Below, in pieces: positions 1 through 6,957 of a stretch of 10,257 nucleotides of DNA; position 1 is the first letter of the stretch, and each line of letters starts with the position of its first letter. The position numbers and the translations under genes were made by a program. Below the pieces are notes generated by a model, which was not told the origin of the DNA, ran no database searches, and saw only the letters and a program-made list of their open reading frames with translations. Origin of the DNA: Thermodesulfobacteriota bacterium (GTDB taxonomy: Bacteria; Desulfobacterota_D; UBA1144; Nemesobacterales; UBA2774); the NCBI GenBank assembly GCA_039028315.1, contig JBCCIH010000076.1:1-10257 (forward strand), written 5' to 3'.

Positions 1-1620
1 CATTTCCATCTGATTAAGTCCCTCTACCCTTGAGTGCGGAAGCGCGGCCCCATGGGCTACAGGTGTGACTCCAAGCACGGTGCCTTCAAAGAACTGTCTG
101 TATAAATTGTCATATGATTCTGGAACAAATTGAGAGAACAGTGTGCTCACTCTCTCTACAATATCCTCAAACTCAATACCTTTAGCTAGATCTATGACTT
201 GGCTTCTGGCTACTAACTGGTCAAAGGGGTCATCCTTTCTAAGCTCTTTTTCCTTTAATATGCCCCTTAGCTCTCTATCTAAGCCCTCATATCTTGACTG
301 TCCAAGTTTCTCAAATATATGGTAGATTGCTCCGCTTCTACCTACTTTATTTCTTACATAGTACCTGTACCAAAGAACCCCTATTACAAGAAATCCCATT
401 GTTAATACCTTTGTCCATGCGCTCATATTGCTAAAAAGCCAAAGGCTTGAGAATATACCGAAAATAGGCATCCAAGGATAAAAAGGAGAGAGATAGCTAG
501 GATCGTAGGAGTCTATTTTGCTCTCCCTCATAACTATTACAGCCACACAGACAAGCATAAACATTAATAGCTGAAATGCGCTTGCAATCTTTACAATCCC
601 TGTTGTATCAAGAACTAAGAGTATTACAACTGTGGTAGCAACGGTAAATACGATGGCGTTAAGGGGCGTACCATTTTTCCCTAGTCTCTGCAGGAAGCTG
701 GGCATCATAAAATCTCTGCTCATAGCCAAAGGATAACGAGATGCGCTCATAGTTCCTGCATTTGCGACTGATATAAATGCAAAAAGTGCTGCAATAGATA
801 TAACTATTACCCCTACTCTACCGAACAATGTTTCTGCAACTGTTGCTACGGGCGAGAGGTCTCCGGCGAGTTTTTCCATAGGAACGATTCCAACCATCAC
901 CGCAGTCCCTATACCATAGATAAGTATTGCAGTTCCCAGAGCAAGGAAAATGCCGAGCGGTAAGTTTCTCTCAGGGTTTTCCACTTCTTCTGAAAGACTA
1001 GTAACTTTTGTAATACCGCTGTAGCTTATATAAACCAAAGCAGCGGTTGAGATAATTGCGCCGGAACCAGGCTCTAAATAGTTATTGAAATGAGAAAAAT
1101 TTAGCTCAGGTACAGCGCTGCCAATTAGAACAGCTAGCGCTAAAATAACAAGGAACACAAGTACAATCTGGAGTTTTCCACTAGTATCTGCACCTAAAAT
1201 ATTCAATATTCCCAGTGCTATAGCGATACCTATTGCAACACTTACGATTGGAAGCTCAGGGATAAATAAGCCCAAATACACTCCTATACCGATAAGCGCA
1301 AATGCTACTTTAAGCACCATCGCAAGCCATGTTCCAATACCTCCGATCGTACCTAGCAGAGGCCCCATTGAACGATCTAGAAAATAGTAGACCCCACCTG
1401 CTTTTGGCATAGCAGTGGTTAGCTCAACTATACAAAAAGTAGCAGGTATCAAGGGAAGTACTGCAATTAAATATGAAAGTGTTATGGCTGAACCTGCATT
1501 AATCGCAGCTATACCGGGCAATAGAAATAATCCCGCACTTAGAGTAGTGCCGGTAGCTAAAGCGTATACGTCTAGTAATTTCAAACTCTTTTTAAGACGC
1601 TGCGGGCTCGGATTACTCAT
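1..1620 (-). CDS. APC-superfamily amino acid permease with C-terminal PTS EIIA-type-2-like domain (3' end off window)
   Basis: The reading frame is open from an ATG at 1620-1618 to the window edge: 540 residues with no stop, so the C terminus is missing. Residues 17-425 are strongly hydrophobic with about twelve likely membrane spans. The first span has the APC substrate-loop pattern (TTLSAGLFLLPG, about 25-36), and SEEVENPERNLPLG (about 210-223) is the typical APC cytoplasmic loop. This points to an inner-membrane, proton- or cation-coupled amino acid or amine transporter; the substrate cannot be read. After residue 425 the protein becomes soluble and charged. Around 519-535 it shows TPVAHGAALPHSRVEG, matching the PTS EIIA fructose/mannitol/Ntr phosphorylation motif, with His529 at the phospho-acceptor position. 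The start lies 6 bases after the ddl stop and lacks a strong Shine-Dalgarno sequence, suggesting translational coupling. Permease identity is near certain. The EIIA assignment rests on the motif and the roughly 60 residues before it. Confidence 0.92.
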   Translation of the reverse strand, partial: MSNPSPQRLKKSLKLLDVYALATGTTLSAGLFLLPGIAAINAGSAITLSYLIAVLPLIPATFCIVELTTAMPKAGGVYYFLDRSMGPLLGTIGGIGTWLAMVLKVAFALIGIGVYLGLFIPELPIVSVAIGIAIALGILNILGADTSGKLQIVLVFLVILALAVLIGSAVPELNFSHFNNYLEPGSGAIISTAALVYISYSGITKVTSLSEEVENPERNLPLGIFLALGTAILIYGIGTAVMVGIVPMEKLAGDLSPVATVAETLFGRVGVIVISIAALFAFISVANAGTMSASRYPLAMSRDFMMPSFLQRLGKNGTPLNAIVFTVATTVVILLVLDTTGIVKIASAFQLLMFMLVCVAVIVMRESKIDSYDPSYLSPFYPWMPIFGIFSSLWLFSNMSAWTKVLTMGFLVIGVLWYRYYVRNKVGRSGAIYHIFEKLGQSRYEGLDRELRGILKEKELRKDDPFDQLVARSQVIDLAKGIEFEDIVERVSTLFSQFVPESYDNLYRQFFEGTVLGVTPVAHGAALPHSRVEGLNQMEM

Positions 1621-1626
1621 AGTTTA

Positions 1627-2733
1627 TCACTTTGATTTAATATCTGTTGTCAGCTTTAACTGTTCATTTTTCCTGTGTATCGCTAAGTCAAAAAGTCTAC
1701 TGATTAACTCAGTGTAGCCTACACCTGATATTTCCCAAAGTTTTGGATACATACTGATTTGGGTGAAACCAGGGATAGTATTAATTTCACCTATATATAG
1801 TTCTTGGGTACTGCCGTTTAAAAGAAAGTCGACTCTGCCCATGCCGCTGCAATCAAGAGCGACGAATGCTTTGACTGCGAGTTCCTTTAGCCTGTTGGTG
1901 AGCTCTTCATCTAACTCCGCGGGAGCTATAAGCCCAGTCCCCTCTTCTAAATATTTTGCAGTATAGTCATAAAAATCTCTATGGGGAACAATCTCGCCAG
2001 GTAGTGAAGCTTGAGGAGTTTCATGTCCAAGAACGCTAATTTCAATCTCTCTTGGATTGCCTACTGCCTTTTCTATTAAGATTCTGTTTGAATATTTGCA
2101 AGAATCACCTATTGCAGAATTAAGTCCTGACTCGCTTTCAACCTTATAAACACCTACACTTGAACCAAGATCGGCAGATTTTACGAAGCAGGGAAATCCT
2201 ATTATGTCTTTGGTTCTCTCAATTATAGATTTATTGTCAGACATCCAGTCATGGCTGTAAAACCCAAAATAAGGAACTACCGGAAGGTTTGCTTCTTTCA
2301 AGACTGCTTTCATTACAATCTTATCCATACCGACTGAAGATCCTAAAACTGATGCTCCCACAAAAGGTACACCCATCATCTCGAGCATGCCTTGAATTGT
2401 GCCGTCTTCTCCGTAAGTTCCGTGAAGAACTGGGAATACTGCATCTAATTTAACTTCGTCTATTACCTGAGAGTCCTTAATTTCAAAAAAAAGCGGATTT
2501 TCATAATTCAGAGAGGGAGTTAGAAAAGATTCTGTCTTCACGATCAGATCTCCATCCTCAAGCCACTGCTCGATCGAAACACTATGCCAAAGACCATTTT
2601 TATCTATAAAAATTGGATAAATTTCATACTTGTCTTTATCAGTGTTTTTAATAACCGATTTAGCAGAAAGCAGGGATACCTCATGTTCTACAGACCGTCC
2701 CCCGAAAATAATTCCAACCTTTGTCTTAGCCAA
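1627..2733 (-). CDS. ddl: D-alanine--D-alanine ligase
   Basis: This cytoplasmic ATP-grasp enzyme joins two D-alanines to make the dipeptide that ends the peptidoglycan stem peptide. It has 368 residues, the DdlA-like length. The N-terminal signature GGRSVEHEVS (11-20) holds Glu16, and HGTYGEDGTIQG (104-115) follows. The nucleotide-binding loop KSADLGSSVGV lies at about 185-195. The omega loop FYDYTAKY (254-261) ends in the Tyr typical of D-Ala-D-Ala specificity rather than the VanA-type D-lactate ligases. Metal ligands Asp302, Glu316 and Asn318 are in place. The start is TTG: an in-frame TAA lies two codons upstream, and AGGAG sits 11 bases before the TTG. It is the first gene of a minus-strand pair with the permease and lies outside any mur/fts cluster here. 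Confidence 0.97.
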   Translation of the reverse strand: MAKTKVGIIFGGRSVEHEVSLLSAKSVIKNTDKDKYEIYPIFIDKNGLWHSVSIEQWLEDGDLIVKTESFLTPSLNYENPLFFEIKDSQVIDEVKLDAVFPVLHGTYGEDGTIQGMLEMMGVPFVGASVLGSSVGMDKIVMKAVLKEANLPVVPYFGFYSHDWMSDNKSIIERTKDIIGFPCFVKSADLGSSVGVYKVESESGLNSAIGDSCKYSNRILIEKAVGNPREIEISVLGHETPQASLPGEIVPHRDFYDYTAKYLEEGTGLIAPAELDEELTNRLKELAVKAFVALDCSGMGRVDFLLNGSTQELYIGEINTIPGFTQISMYPKLWEISGVGYTELISRLFDLAIHRKNEQLKLTTDIKSK

Positions 2734-2744
2734 TATTTACTACG

Positions 2745-2749
2745 CTCCT
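2745..2749 (-). promoter_or_regulatory. ribosome binding site of ddl (TTG start)
   Basis: Read on the minus strand this is AGGAG within TAGGAGCG, 11 bases upstream of the TTG at 2733-2731. Together with the in-frame TAA two codons upstream it fixes the non-ATG start of ddl. I could not identify a convincing promoter for ddl in the remaining gap. Confidence 0.7.
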
Positions 2750-2776
2750 AATATAAATATCCCCAATTGTGTGAAC

Positions 2777-2804
2777 TTGATATACAATGTTTGTAGGGTA
2801 ATAT
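2777..2804 (+). promoter_or_regulatory. predicted sigma70-type promoter of the thiolase gene
   Basis: TTGATA at 2777-2782, a 16-base spacer and TAATAT at 2799-2804 form a good housekeeping-type promoter reading towards the acetyl-CoA acetyltransferase. Transcription would start near 2811, leaving a leader of about 45 bases that contains the AGGAG site. This is prediction from consensus only. Confidence 0.55.
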
Positions 2805-2841
2805 GCAAGAATAACTGCTTGATGACCACTCGAAAACCCCC

Positions 2842-2846
2842 AGGAG
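2842..2846 (+). promoter_or_regulatory. ribosome binding site that decides the thiolase start
   Basis: AGGAG lies 8 bases before the ATG at 2855. It selects that ATG over upstream in-frame codons, which would extend the frame back across the divergent promoter region and into ddl. Confidence 0.8.
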
Positions 2847-2854
2847 CTAATTCA

Positions 2855-4045
2855 ATGAAAAAAATAGTGATTAGTGAGCCGTTAAGAACCGCAGTAGGAT
2901 CATTTGGTGGAGCATTAAAAGATACTTCAACTGGAGAGTTAGGATCCACAGTTGTAAAGGAAATACTTAACCGCACCGGAGTTGATCCCAAAAATATAGA
3001 CGACTGCATTATGGGGAATATTCTCTCTGCAGGACAGGGAATGAATATTTCAAGACAAGTAGCAATAGGAGCAGGTCTTCCCATTGAAACTCCTGCTTAC
3101 ACAATCAACAGGGCTTGCGGCTCTGGTGTGCAAACTATCGCTATTGCTGCCCAGGCAATTAAAGCGGGCGATTCTGAGGCTATAATTGCAGGCGGTGTTG
3201 AGAACATGAGCCAAGCCCCTTATTACCTTACGAACGCCAGATATGGATACAGATTAAGTGTTCCAAAAGACGGTATGGTTGACGGCATGCTTTGTGATGG
3301 GCTGATGGATGTCTTCAATGACTATCATATGGCGATCACAGCTGAGAACTTAGTTGAAAAATATGATATCTCAAGAGAGGAGCAGGACGAGTTTGCATAT
3401 AACAGCCAGATAAAGACAAAAGCTGCTATGGAGAGCGGGCGTTTTGATGATGAGATTGTTCCTGTTTCTATTCCGCAGAGAAAGGGCGAGCCGCTGGATT
3501 TTAAGGTTGATGAACACCCGAGGAGCGATACCACGCTTGAGGTCTTGGCTAAACTAAAACCTGCTTTCAAAAAAGACGGCACAGTTACAGCTGGAAATGC
3601 ATCGGGCATAAATGACGGCGCAGCAGCAGTATTAGTGAGCTCAGATGAAAAAGCAAAGGAGCTTGGATTAAAGCCCTTGGCTTCTATAATTTCCTATGCA
3701 GTTGCAGGAGTCGATCCATCGATCATGGGCATCGGGCCTGTCCCTGCTATTCAAAAAGCATTAGATAAGGCTGGGCTTTCACTAGAAGATATCGATCTTT
3801 TTGAGTTAAACGAAGCCTTTGCTGCTCAATCACTTGCAGTGCTAAGAGATATACCAATGCCGGCTGAGAAATTTAATGTTAACGGCGGCGCGATTGCTCT
3901 AGGCCACCCGGTTGGAGCTTCGGGCACTAGACTGGTCGTAACACTACTTCATGAAATGCAGAAAAGAGATGATGCTAATTTGGGTCTTGCAACGCTATGC
4001 ATCGGCGGCGGTATGGGCATTGCCATGATTCTTGAGAAAATTTAA
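2855..4045 (+). CDS. acetyl-CoA C-acetyltransferase (thiolase)
   Basis: A cytoplasmic thiolase that condenses two acetyl-CoA into acetoacetyl-CoA, or cleaves acetoacetyl-CoA in the reverse direction. The 396 residues match the usual length of about 390-400 for the homotetrameric AtoB/PhaA type. The nucleophile motif NRACGSG places Cys88, NEAFA places Asn319, GGAIALGHPVGASGTR places His351, and LCIGGGMG places the second catalytic Cys382, so the active site is complete. The frame stays open upstream to 2630, but the ATG at 2855 has an AGGAG site 8 bases before it and gives the family N terminus (MKKIVISEPLRTAVGSFGG). It diverges from ddl and converges on a thioesterase, overlapping it by four bases. 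Single-gene context does not show whether it serves ketone-body, polyhydroxyalkanoate, mevalonate or beta-oxidation metabolism, so I give no specific symbol. Confidence 0.96.
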   Translation: MKKIVISEPLRTAVGSFGGALKDTSTGELGSTVVKEILNRTGVDPKNIDDCIMGNILSAGQGMNISRQVAIGAGLPIETPAYTINRACGSGVQTIAIAAQAIKAGDSEAIIAGGVENMSQAPYYLTNARYGYRLSVPKDGMVDGMLCDGLMDVFNDYHMAITAENLVEKYDISREEQDEFAYNSQIKTKAAMESGRFDDEIVPVSIPQRKGEPLDFKVDEHPRSDTTLEVLAKLKPAFKKDGTVTAGNASGINDGAAAVLVSSDEKAKELGLKPLASIISYAVAGVDPSIMGIGPVPAIQKALDKAGLSLEDIDLFELNEAFAAQSLAVLRDIPMPAEKFNVNGGAIALGHPVGASGTRLVVTLLHEMQKRDDANLGLATLCIGGGMGIAMILEKI

Positions 4046-4500
4046 GAATTACTAATAAGCTCAACACTATATTTCCGCTCTTTAAACAGTGCTTTAAATT
4101 CTTCTGGGACCGTGGCAACTTCGTGTTTATCGTAGTAGATAAAAACAATCCCTGTTTTAAGTACCGCAACAACCTTGCCGGATTCTTTATTGGTCAACCT
4201 ATATACTAAATCACAGCCGTACTTAAGATAGTCGCATACGGCAATTTCCACAGTTACAACATCCCCATAAAACCCTTCTGATTTATAGTAGATTGCTACA
4301 TCCGACAGTATGATTGAGGGTCCAAATGCGTCAAGCTCTGTAAATCCATATTTGGCAAAAAGCCTCACTCTAGCTTCGTGAGCGAGTGATAAAATGGAGT
4401 CATGCCCGAGGTGGCCGCCGTAATTTATATCGCTTATCCGAAGACTGATATCAGTTGAAAAATCAAACTTTCTAGGTGGGTGTATCTTTATTCTAGCCAT
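4042..4500 (-). CDS. hotdog-fold acyl-CoA thioesterase (4HBT/YbgC-like)
   Basis: A small cytoplasmic protein of 152 residues from the preferred start. The N-terminal stretch ends in RISDINYGGHLGHD (21-34), the 4-hydroxybenzoyl-CoA thioesterase-type signature, with Asp24 at the usual catalytic position and a helix containing HEARVRLF (41-48). The rest alternates in the pattern of a hotdog beta sheet. It should hydrolyse an acyl-CoA thioester; the acyl group is unknown. Two starts are possible. The ATG at 4500 gives MARIKIHPPRKF, the expected family N terminus; the ATG at 4545 adds 15 residues of low similarity value. Neither has a strong Shine-Dalgarno sequence. The stop (TAA, read from 4044 to 4042) overlaps that of the convergent thiolase. 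A role alongside that thiolase is possible but not shown, since the two are on opposite strands. Confidence 0.88.
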   Translation of the reverse strand: MARIKIHPPRKFDFSTDISLRISDINYGGHLGHDSILSLAHEARVRLFAKYGFTELDAFGPSIILSDVAIYYKSEGFYGDVVTVEIAVCDYLKYGCDLVYRLTNKESGKVVAVLKTGIVFIYYDKHEVATVPEEFKALFKERKYSVELISNS

Positions 4501-4567
4501 ATTTGAGCTCTGATTTGCTATAGACTTGGCTTCCCAATTATACATAATCTAAATTAAAATTCTCGTC

Positions 4568-4596
4568 TTGATTTTTATAATTCATGGAGTTATTAT
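4568..4596 (+). promoter_or_regulatory. predicted sigma70-type promoter of the PUR-alpha-like gene
   Basis: TTGATT at 4568-4573 and TATTAT at 4591-4596 are separated by 17 bases. Transcription would start near 4603, giving a leader of about 65 bases before the ATG at 4669. The same gap must also carry the promoter for the divergent thioesterase, for which I see only a weak TATAAA on the other strand. Confidence 0.5.
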
Positions 4597-4652
4597 TTCG
4601 ACCCATACGATTTTAACCACAAATTACATTCCAACTAGATAGGGAATGAGGC

Positions 4653-4657
4653 GGAGG
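4653..4657 (+). promoter_or_regulatory. ribosome binding site of the PUR-alpha-like gene
   Basis: GGAGG within GCGGAGGACG lies 11 bases before the ATG at 4669. An ATG at 4646 precedes it but is in another frame, opening an arginine-rich ORF with no protein-like character. Confidence 0.6.
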
Positions 4658-4668
4658 ACGAGAAGAAG

Positions 4669-4908
4669 ATGGAAAGAGCAGAGAGATCGGAGAAAGAACA
4701 CGCAAGCAAGCATGTTGATATTGAATCTAAGAGATTCTTTTTTGATGTCAAAGAAAACCATAAAGGCAAATATTTAAGGATTACAGAACTAAGCGGCGGC
4801 AGGTCCTGTATTGTTATACCCCTTGGCGGAATTACACTCTTCAAAGAGAGATTAGGGGAAATAATAGAAGAGGCTGAGAAACTTGTCGATGCTCCGGCAA
4901 GCTTCTAA
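4669..4908 (+). CDS. PUR-alpha-like (PurA ssDNA/RNA-binding family) small protein
   Basis: A 79-residue protein. Residues 18-66 fit the bacterial single-repeat PUR domain: ESKRFFFDVKENHKGKYLRITE (19-40, shown by its aromatic strand FFFDV, the KEN-x-KG turn and the LRI strand), then a second strand pair around IVIPLGG (48-54), then the amphipathic helix about 56-71. Bacterial PUR proteins, for example Borrelia BpuR, bind nucleic acids and dimerise. The N-terminal 17 residues are highly charged and probably disordered. The gene appears to stand alone: it diverges from the thioesterase and converges on lysA. It has its own likely promoter and a GGAGG site. The family call comes from motif recall; the nucleic acid target is unknown. 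Confidence 0.75.
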   Translation: MERAERSEKEHASKHVDIESKRFFFDVKENHKGKYLRITELSGGRSCIVIPLGGITLFKERLGEIIEEAEKLVDAPASF

Positions 4909-4948
4909 AACCGTATTTTCATCAAATTAAATTTGCAGTGATTACAAA

Positions 4949-4961
4949 AGAACCTGGTTCT
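4949..4961 (-). terminator. possible weak intrinsic terminator after lysA
   Basis: On the minus strand AGAACCAGGTTCT is a perfect inverted repeat (arms AGAACC and GGTTCT around one base, realistically a 5 bp stem with a 3-base loop). It is followed directly by TTTTG and begins 16 bases after the lysA stop. The stem is short and the T run brief, so this is tentative. I saw no better terminator between the convergent genes. Confidence 0.3.
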
Positions 4962-4977
4962 GACAGTATTGGTGCAC

Positions 4978-6237
4978 CTAAAGAGAATCAGGAATAACTT
5001 CCGAGCTTAGGAGTTCATCGTAAGTCTCTCTTTTTCTGATCACAGAGAACTTATCCCCTTTAACCAAAACTTCGGGAACCCTAGGTCGAGTATTATAGTT
5101 TGAAGACATCACAAACCCATATGCTCCTGCGCTAAGGACTGCAAGCATATCGCCGCTCACCACTTTTGGCAGCTCGCGGTCTTGAGCTAAAAAGTCCCCA
5201 GACTCACATATTGGACCAACTATATCTACTACCTCTTTTTGGTCTGATGATTTAACCACTGGCAGTATTTCGTGATACGACTCATAGAAAGCAGGCCTTA
5301 TTAGATCATTCATAGCTGCATCAACTATGACAAATTTCTTGGCTGTTCCCTCTTTAAGGTATAAAACTTTAGTAATGAGCATCCCTGCATTGCCCATAAG
5401 CGATCTTCCGGGCTCAAGTACTAATTTATATGGTTTGCCAGAAAATTCTTTCATGATTATCTCAGCGTACATTTTTGGATGAGGCGGCTTATCATCTAAC
5501 TTATAGCTTATTCCTAGCCCTCCCCCGATATCTATGTATTGAATATTGATCCCTTCTGCTACTAAATCATCTGCTAGAGCAATAAGTTTTTTAACTGAAT
5601 CTGTAAATGGTGTAAGATCAAAAATCTGTGATCCAATATGGGCATCAATCGCAATTACATCCACGCCGTCCATTTGTTGGGCTTGTTTATATACTTCAAA
5701 AGCTCTACCAATCTCAATTCCAAATTTACTCTTTTTAAAACCAGTCGAAATATAAGGGTGCGTTTTTGGGTCGATATCAGGATTAACTCTAAGAGCTACC
5801 GGAGCTTTTTTACCCATTTCTTGACCGACCGAGTTTAGAACATGAAGCTCCTCTTCAGATTCCACATTAAAAAATAATATTCCTGCCTCTATAGCTGCTT
5901 TCATCTCCTCTCTGGTTTTACCAACACCAGAGAAAACCACTTTTCCAGGATCTCCCCCTGCCCTTTTGACTCTTAAGAGCTCACCACCGGATACAATGTC
6001 ATATCCAGATCCAAGATCTGAAAAAGCTTTTAGAATTGCAAGGTTAGAGTTAGCTTTGACAGAGTAGCAAATAAGCGTATCCATCTCTGAAAAAGCTTCT
6101 TTATAAGCTGTAAAGCTGTCTTGTAAATATTCGTAGTTGTATATATAACATGGAGTTCCAACTGACTCCGCAATAGAAGTTACACTAACATTGCCAATGT
6201 AGAATTCGCCATCTTTATAAGTGAATGAACTGTGCAT
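4978..6237 (-). CDS. lysA: diaminopimelate decarboxylase
   Basis: A PLP enzyme that decarboxylates meso-diaminopimelate to L-lysine, the last step of the DAP lysine pathway, in the cytoplasm. Its 419 residues match the family. The alanine-racemase-like barrel carries the PLP lysine in CYSVKAN (Lys61), His200 in the AHIGSQ segment, the phosphate-binding GGG (238-240) and EPGR (275-278). The C-terminal beta domain has the substrate motif CESGDFL (Cys344) and SAGAYGF (369-375), with conserved Tyr373. All expected active-site residues are present. The ATG shares its last minus-strand base with the TAA of the upstream gene (TAATG), so translation is probably coupled to the thioredoxin-fold protein. 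The TAG stop at 4980-4978 precedes a weak hairpin. Confidence 0.98.
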   Translation of the reverse strand: MHSSFTYKDGEFYIGNVSVTSIAESVGTPCYIYNYEYLQDSFTAYKEAFSEMDTLICYSVKANSNLAILKAFSDLGSGYDIVSGGELLRVKRAGGDPGKVVFSGVGKTREEMKAAIEAGILFFNVESEEELHVLNSVGQEMGKKAPVALRVNPDIDPKTHPYISTGFKKSKFGIEIGRAFEVYKQAQQMDGVDVIAIDAHIGSQIFDLTPFTDSVKKLIALADDLVAEGINIQYIDIGGGLGISYKLDDKPPHPKMYAEIIMKEFSGKPYKLVLEPGRSLMGNAGMLITKVLYLKEGTAKKFVIVDAAMNDLIRPAFYESYHEILPVVKSSDQKEVVDIVGPICESGDFLAQDRELPKVVSGDMLAVLSAGAYGFVMSSNYNTRPRVPEVLVKGDKFSVIRKRETYDELLSSEVIPDSL

Positions 6238-6833
6238 TAATCACCTTCTCCGTTTAGGTATCTCTCCAAATACTCAAGTCTGTCATTACCCCAATACATT
6301 TTATCATCGACAAACATGGTTGGTGCTCCGAATACTCCTTTTTGTATCGCCGTATTGGTTTCATCTCTTAGCATATCTTTAATATCCTGATCGTTTATTC
6401 TGTTTATGAACCACTCTGGGTCTATATCAACAACCTTTACAGCCTCGGCCAAAATTTCCGGCTTGCTAAGATCTGCTCCATCTACCCAATAGGCTCTGAA
6501 CATCGCATGATTATATTCAACCAGCTTGCCTTGCTCGGCCGCGGCAAAGGCGCCTCTCATTGACCTTACGCTGTTTAGAGGAAATAGGTCAGGATAATTA
6601 AAATCCACATCATAGTATTTAACTACTCTTTCTACATCCTGCCTTAGGTAGCCAATTTTATTTGCTATATCAATTGCTGGTGTTGATCCTATTTCATTGA
6701 ACACGCCGCCCAATAAAAATGGCTTCCACTCAAGCTCAACCCCCGTGTCTTCAGATATTTTCTCGATCCTAATCGAGGCTACATATGTATAAGGACTACT
6801 AAAATCATAGTAGAATTCTACTTTTTGGCTCAT
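6237..6833 (-). CDS. DsbA-family thioredoxin-fold protein, 2-hydroxychromene-2-carboxylate isomerase-like
   Basis: A 198-residue cytoplasmic protein with no signal peptide. The N-terminal strand VEFYYDFSSPYTYVAS (5-20) has Ser13-Pro14 in place of the CXXC of true DsbA. This is the HCCA isomerase/kappa-class glutathione transferase arrangement, in which that Ser contacts the glutathione sulfur. A helical insertion follows. Residues 163-190 (GVFGAPTMFVDD, then YWGNDRLEYLE) are the conserved cis-Pro loop and C-terminal helix. Known members isomerise 2-hydroxychromene-2-carboxylate in naphthalene breakdown, but many are general glutathione-dependent enzymes, and no aromatic-degradation genes lie nearby. 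It starts a two-gene operon with lysA, overlapping it by one base. GGAG lies 6 bases before the ATG, and a strong promoter is upstream. The physiological role is unknown. Confidence 0.9.
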   Translation of the reverse strand: MSQKVEFYYDFSSPYTYVASIRIEKISEDTGVELEWKPFLLGGVFNEIGSTPAIDIANKIGYLRQDVERVVKYYDVDFNYPDLFPLNSVRSMRGAFAAAEQGKLVEYNHAMFRAYWVDGADLSKPEILAEAVKVVDIDPEWFINRINDQDIKDMLRDETNTAIQKGVFGAPTMFVDDKMYWGNDRLEYLERYLNGEGD

Positions 6834-6839
6834 TTAACT

Positions 6840-6843
6840 CTCC
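6840..6843 (-). promoter_or_regulatory. ribosome binding site of the HCCA-isomerase-like gene
   Basis: Read on the minus strand, GGAG within TTTGGAGAG lies 6 bases before the ATG at 6833, supporting that start. Confidence 0.7.
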
Positions 6844-6865
6844 AAACAAAATTTAATAAACAGGG

Positions 6866-6894
6866 ATTATAAGAAATAAGGGGGATAATATCAA
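6866..6894 (-). promoter_or_regulatory. predicted strong sigma70-type promoter of the isomerase-like/lysA operon
   Basis: On the minus strand TTGATA (6894-6889), a 17-base spacer and a perfect TATAAT (6871-6866) form a near-consensus promoter. Transcription would begin near 6859, about 26 bases before the ATG. This is the best promoter match in the window. Confidence 0.7.
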
Positions 6895-6919
6895 GAATAT
6901 AGCAATATATATTAATAAA

Positions 6920-6957
6920 TTGACCCTGTTCCCGGCTATGCTAAACTCAGATATAAT
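6920..6957 (+). promoter_or_regulatory. predicted promoter(s) of the heme operon
   Basis: Two overlapping options are visible. TTGACC (6920-6925) with TAAACT (6942-6947) at 16-base spacing has an extended -10 TG at 6939-6940. A perfect TATAAT (6952-6957) has only a poor -35 (TTCCCG, 6929-6934) at 17 bases. The second would start transcription about 14 bases before the ATG, leaving a very short leader with no clear Shine-Dalgarno sequence. Which is used cannot be told from sequence. Confidence 0.45.

Noticed and set aside
1415..1717. Plus-strand open frame of 100 codons
   Set aside because: It lies wholly antisense to the permease start and the ddl end, has no ribosome site and no recognisable protein pattern.
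2770..2790. Imperfect palindrome TTGT...ACAA around the thiolase -35 region as a repressor operator
   Set aside because: Only about five of ten positions pair, which is within chance for AT-rich intergenic DNA.
2630..2854. In-frame extension of the thiolase upstream of the ATG at 2855
   Set aside because: It would overlap ddl in antisense, cross the divergent promoter, add non-thiolase sequence and ignore the well-placed AGGAG site.
2740..3084. Minus-strand open frame of 114 codons opposite the thiolase start
   Set aside because: Antisense shadow of a strongly conserved thiolase region; its residues mirror the thiolase codons and resemble no family.
3325..3609. Minus-strand open frame of 94 codons inside the thiolase
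   Set aside because: Antisense shadow with no independent ribosome site or protein signature.
4646..4790. Plus-strand ORF from an earlier ATG overlapping the PUR-alpha-like gene in another frame
   Set aside because: It begins inside the purine-rich ribosome-site region, encodes an arginine-rich string and ends soon; the overlapping frame has a clear domain pattern.
4882..4901. Hairpin at the end of the PUR-alpha-like gene as a terminator (arms CTTGTCG and CGGCAAG)
   Set aside because: One arm pair is G:U, it lies inside the coding end and no T run follows, so it does not fit an intrinsic terminator.
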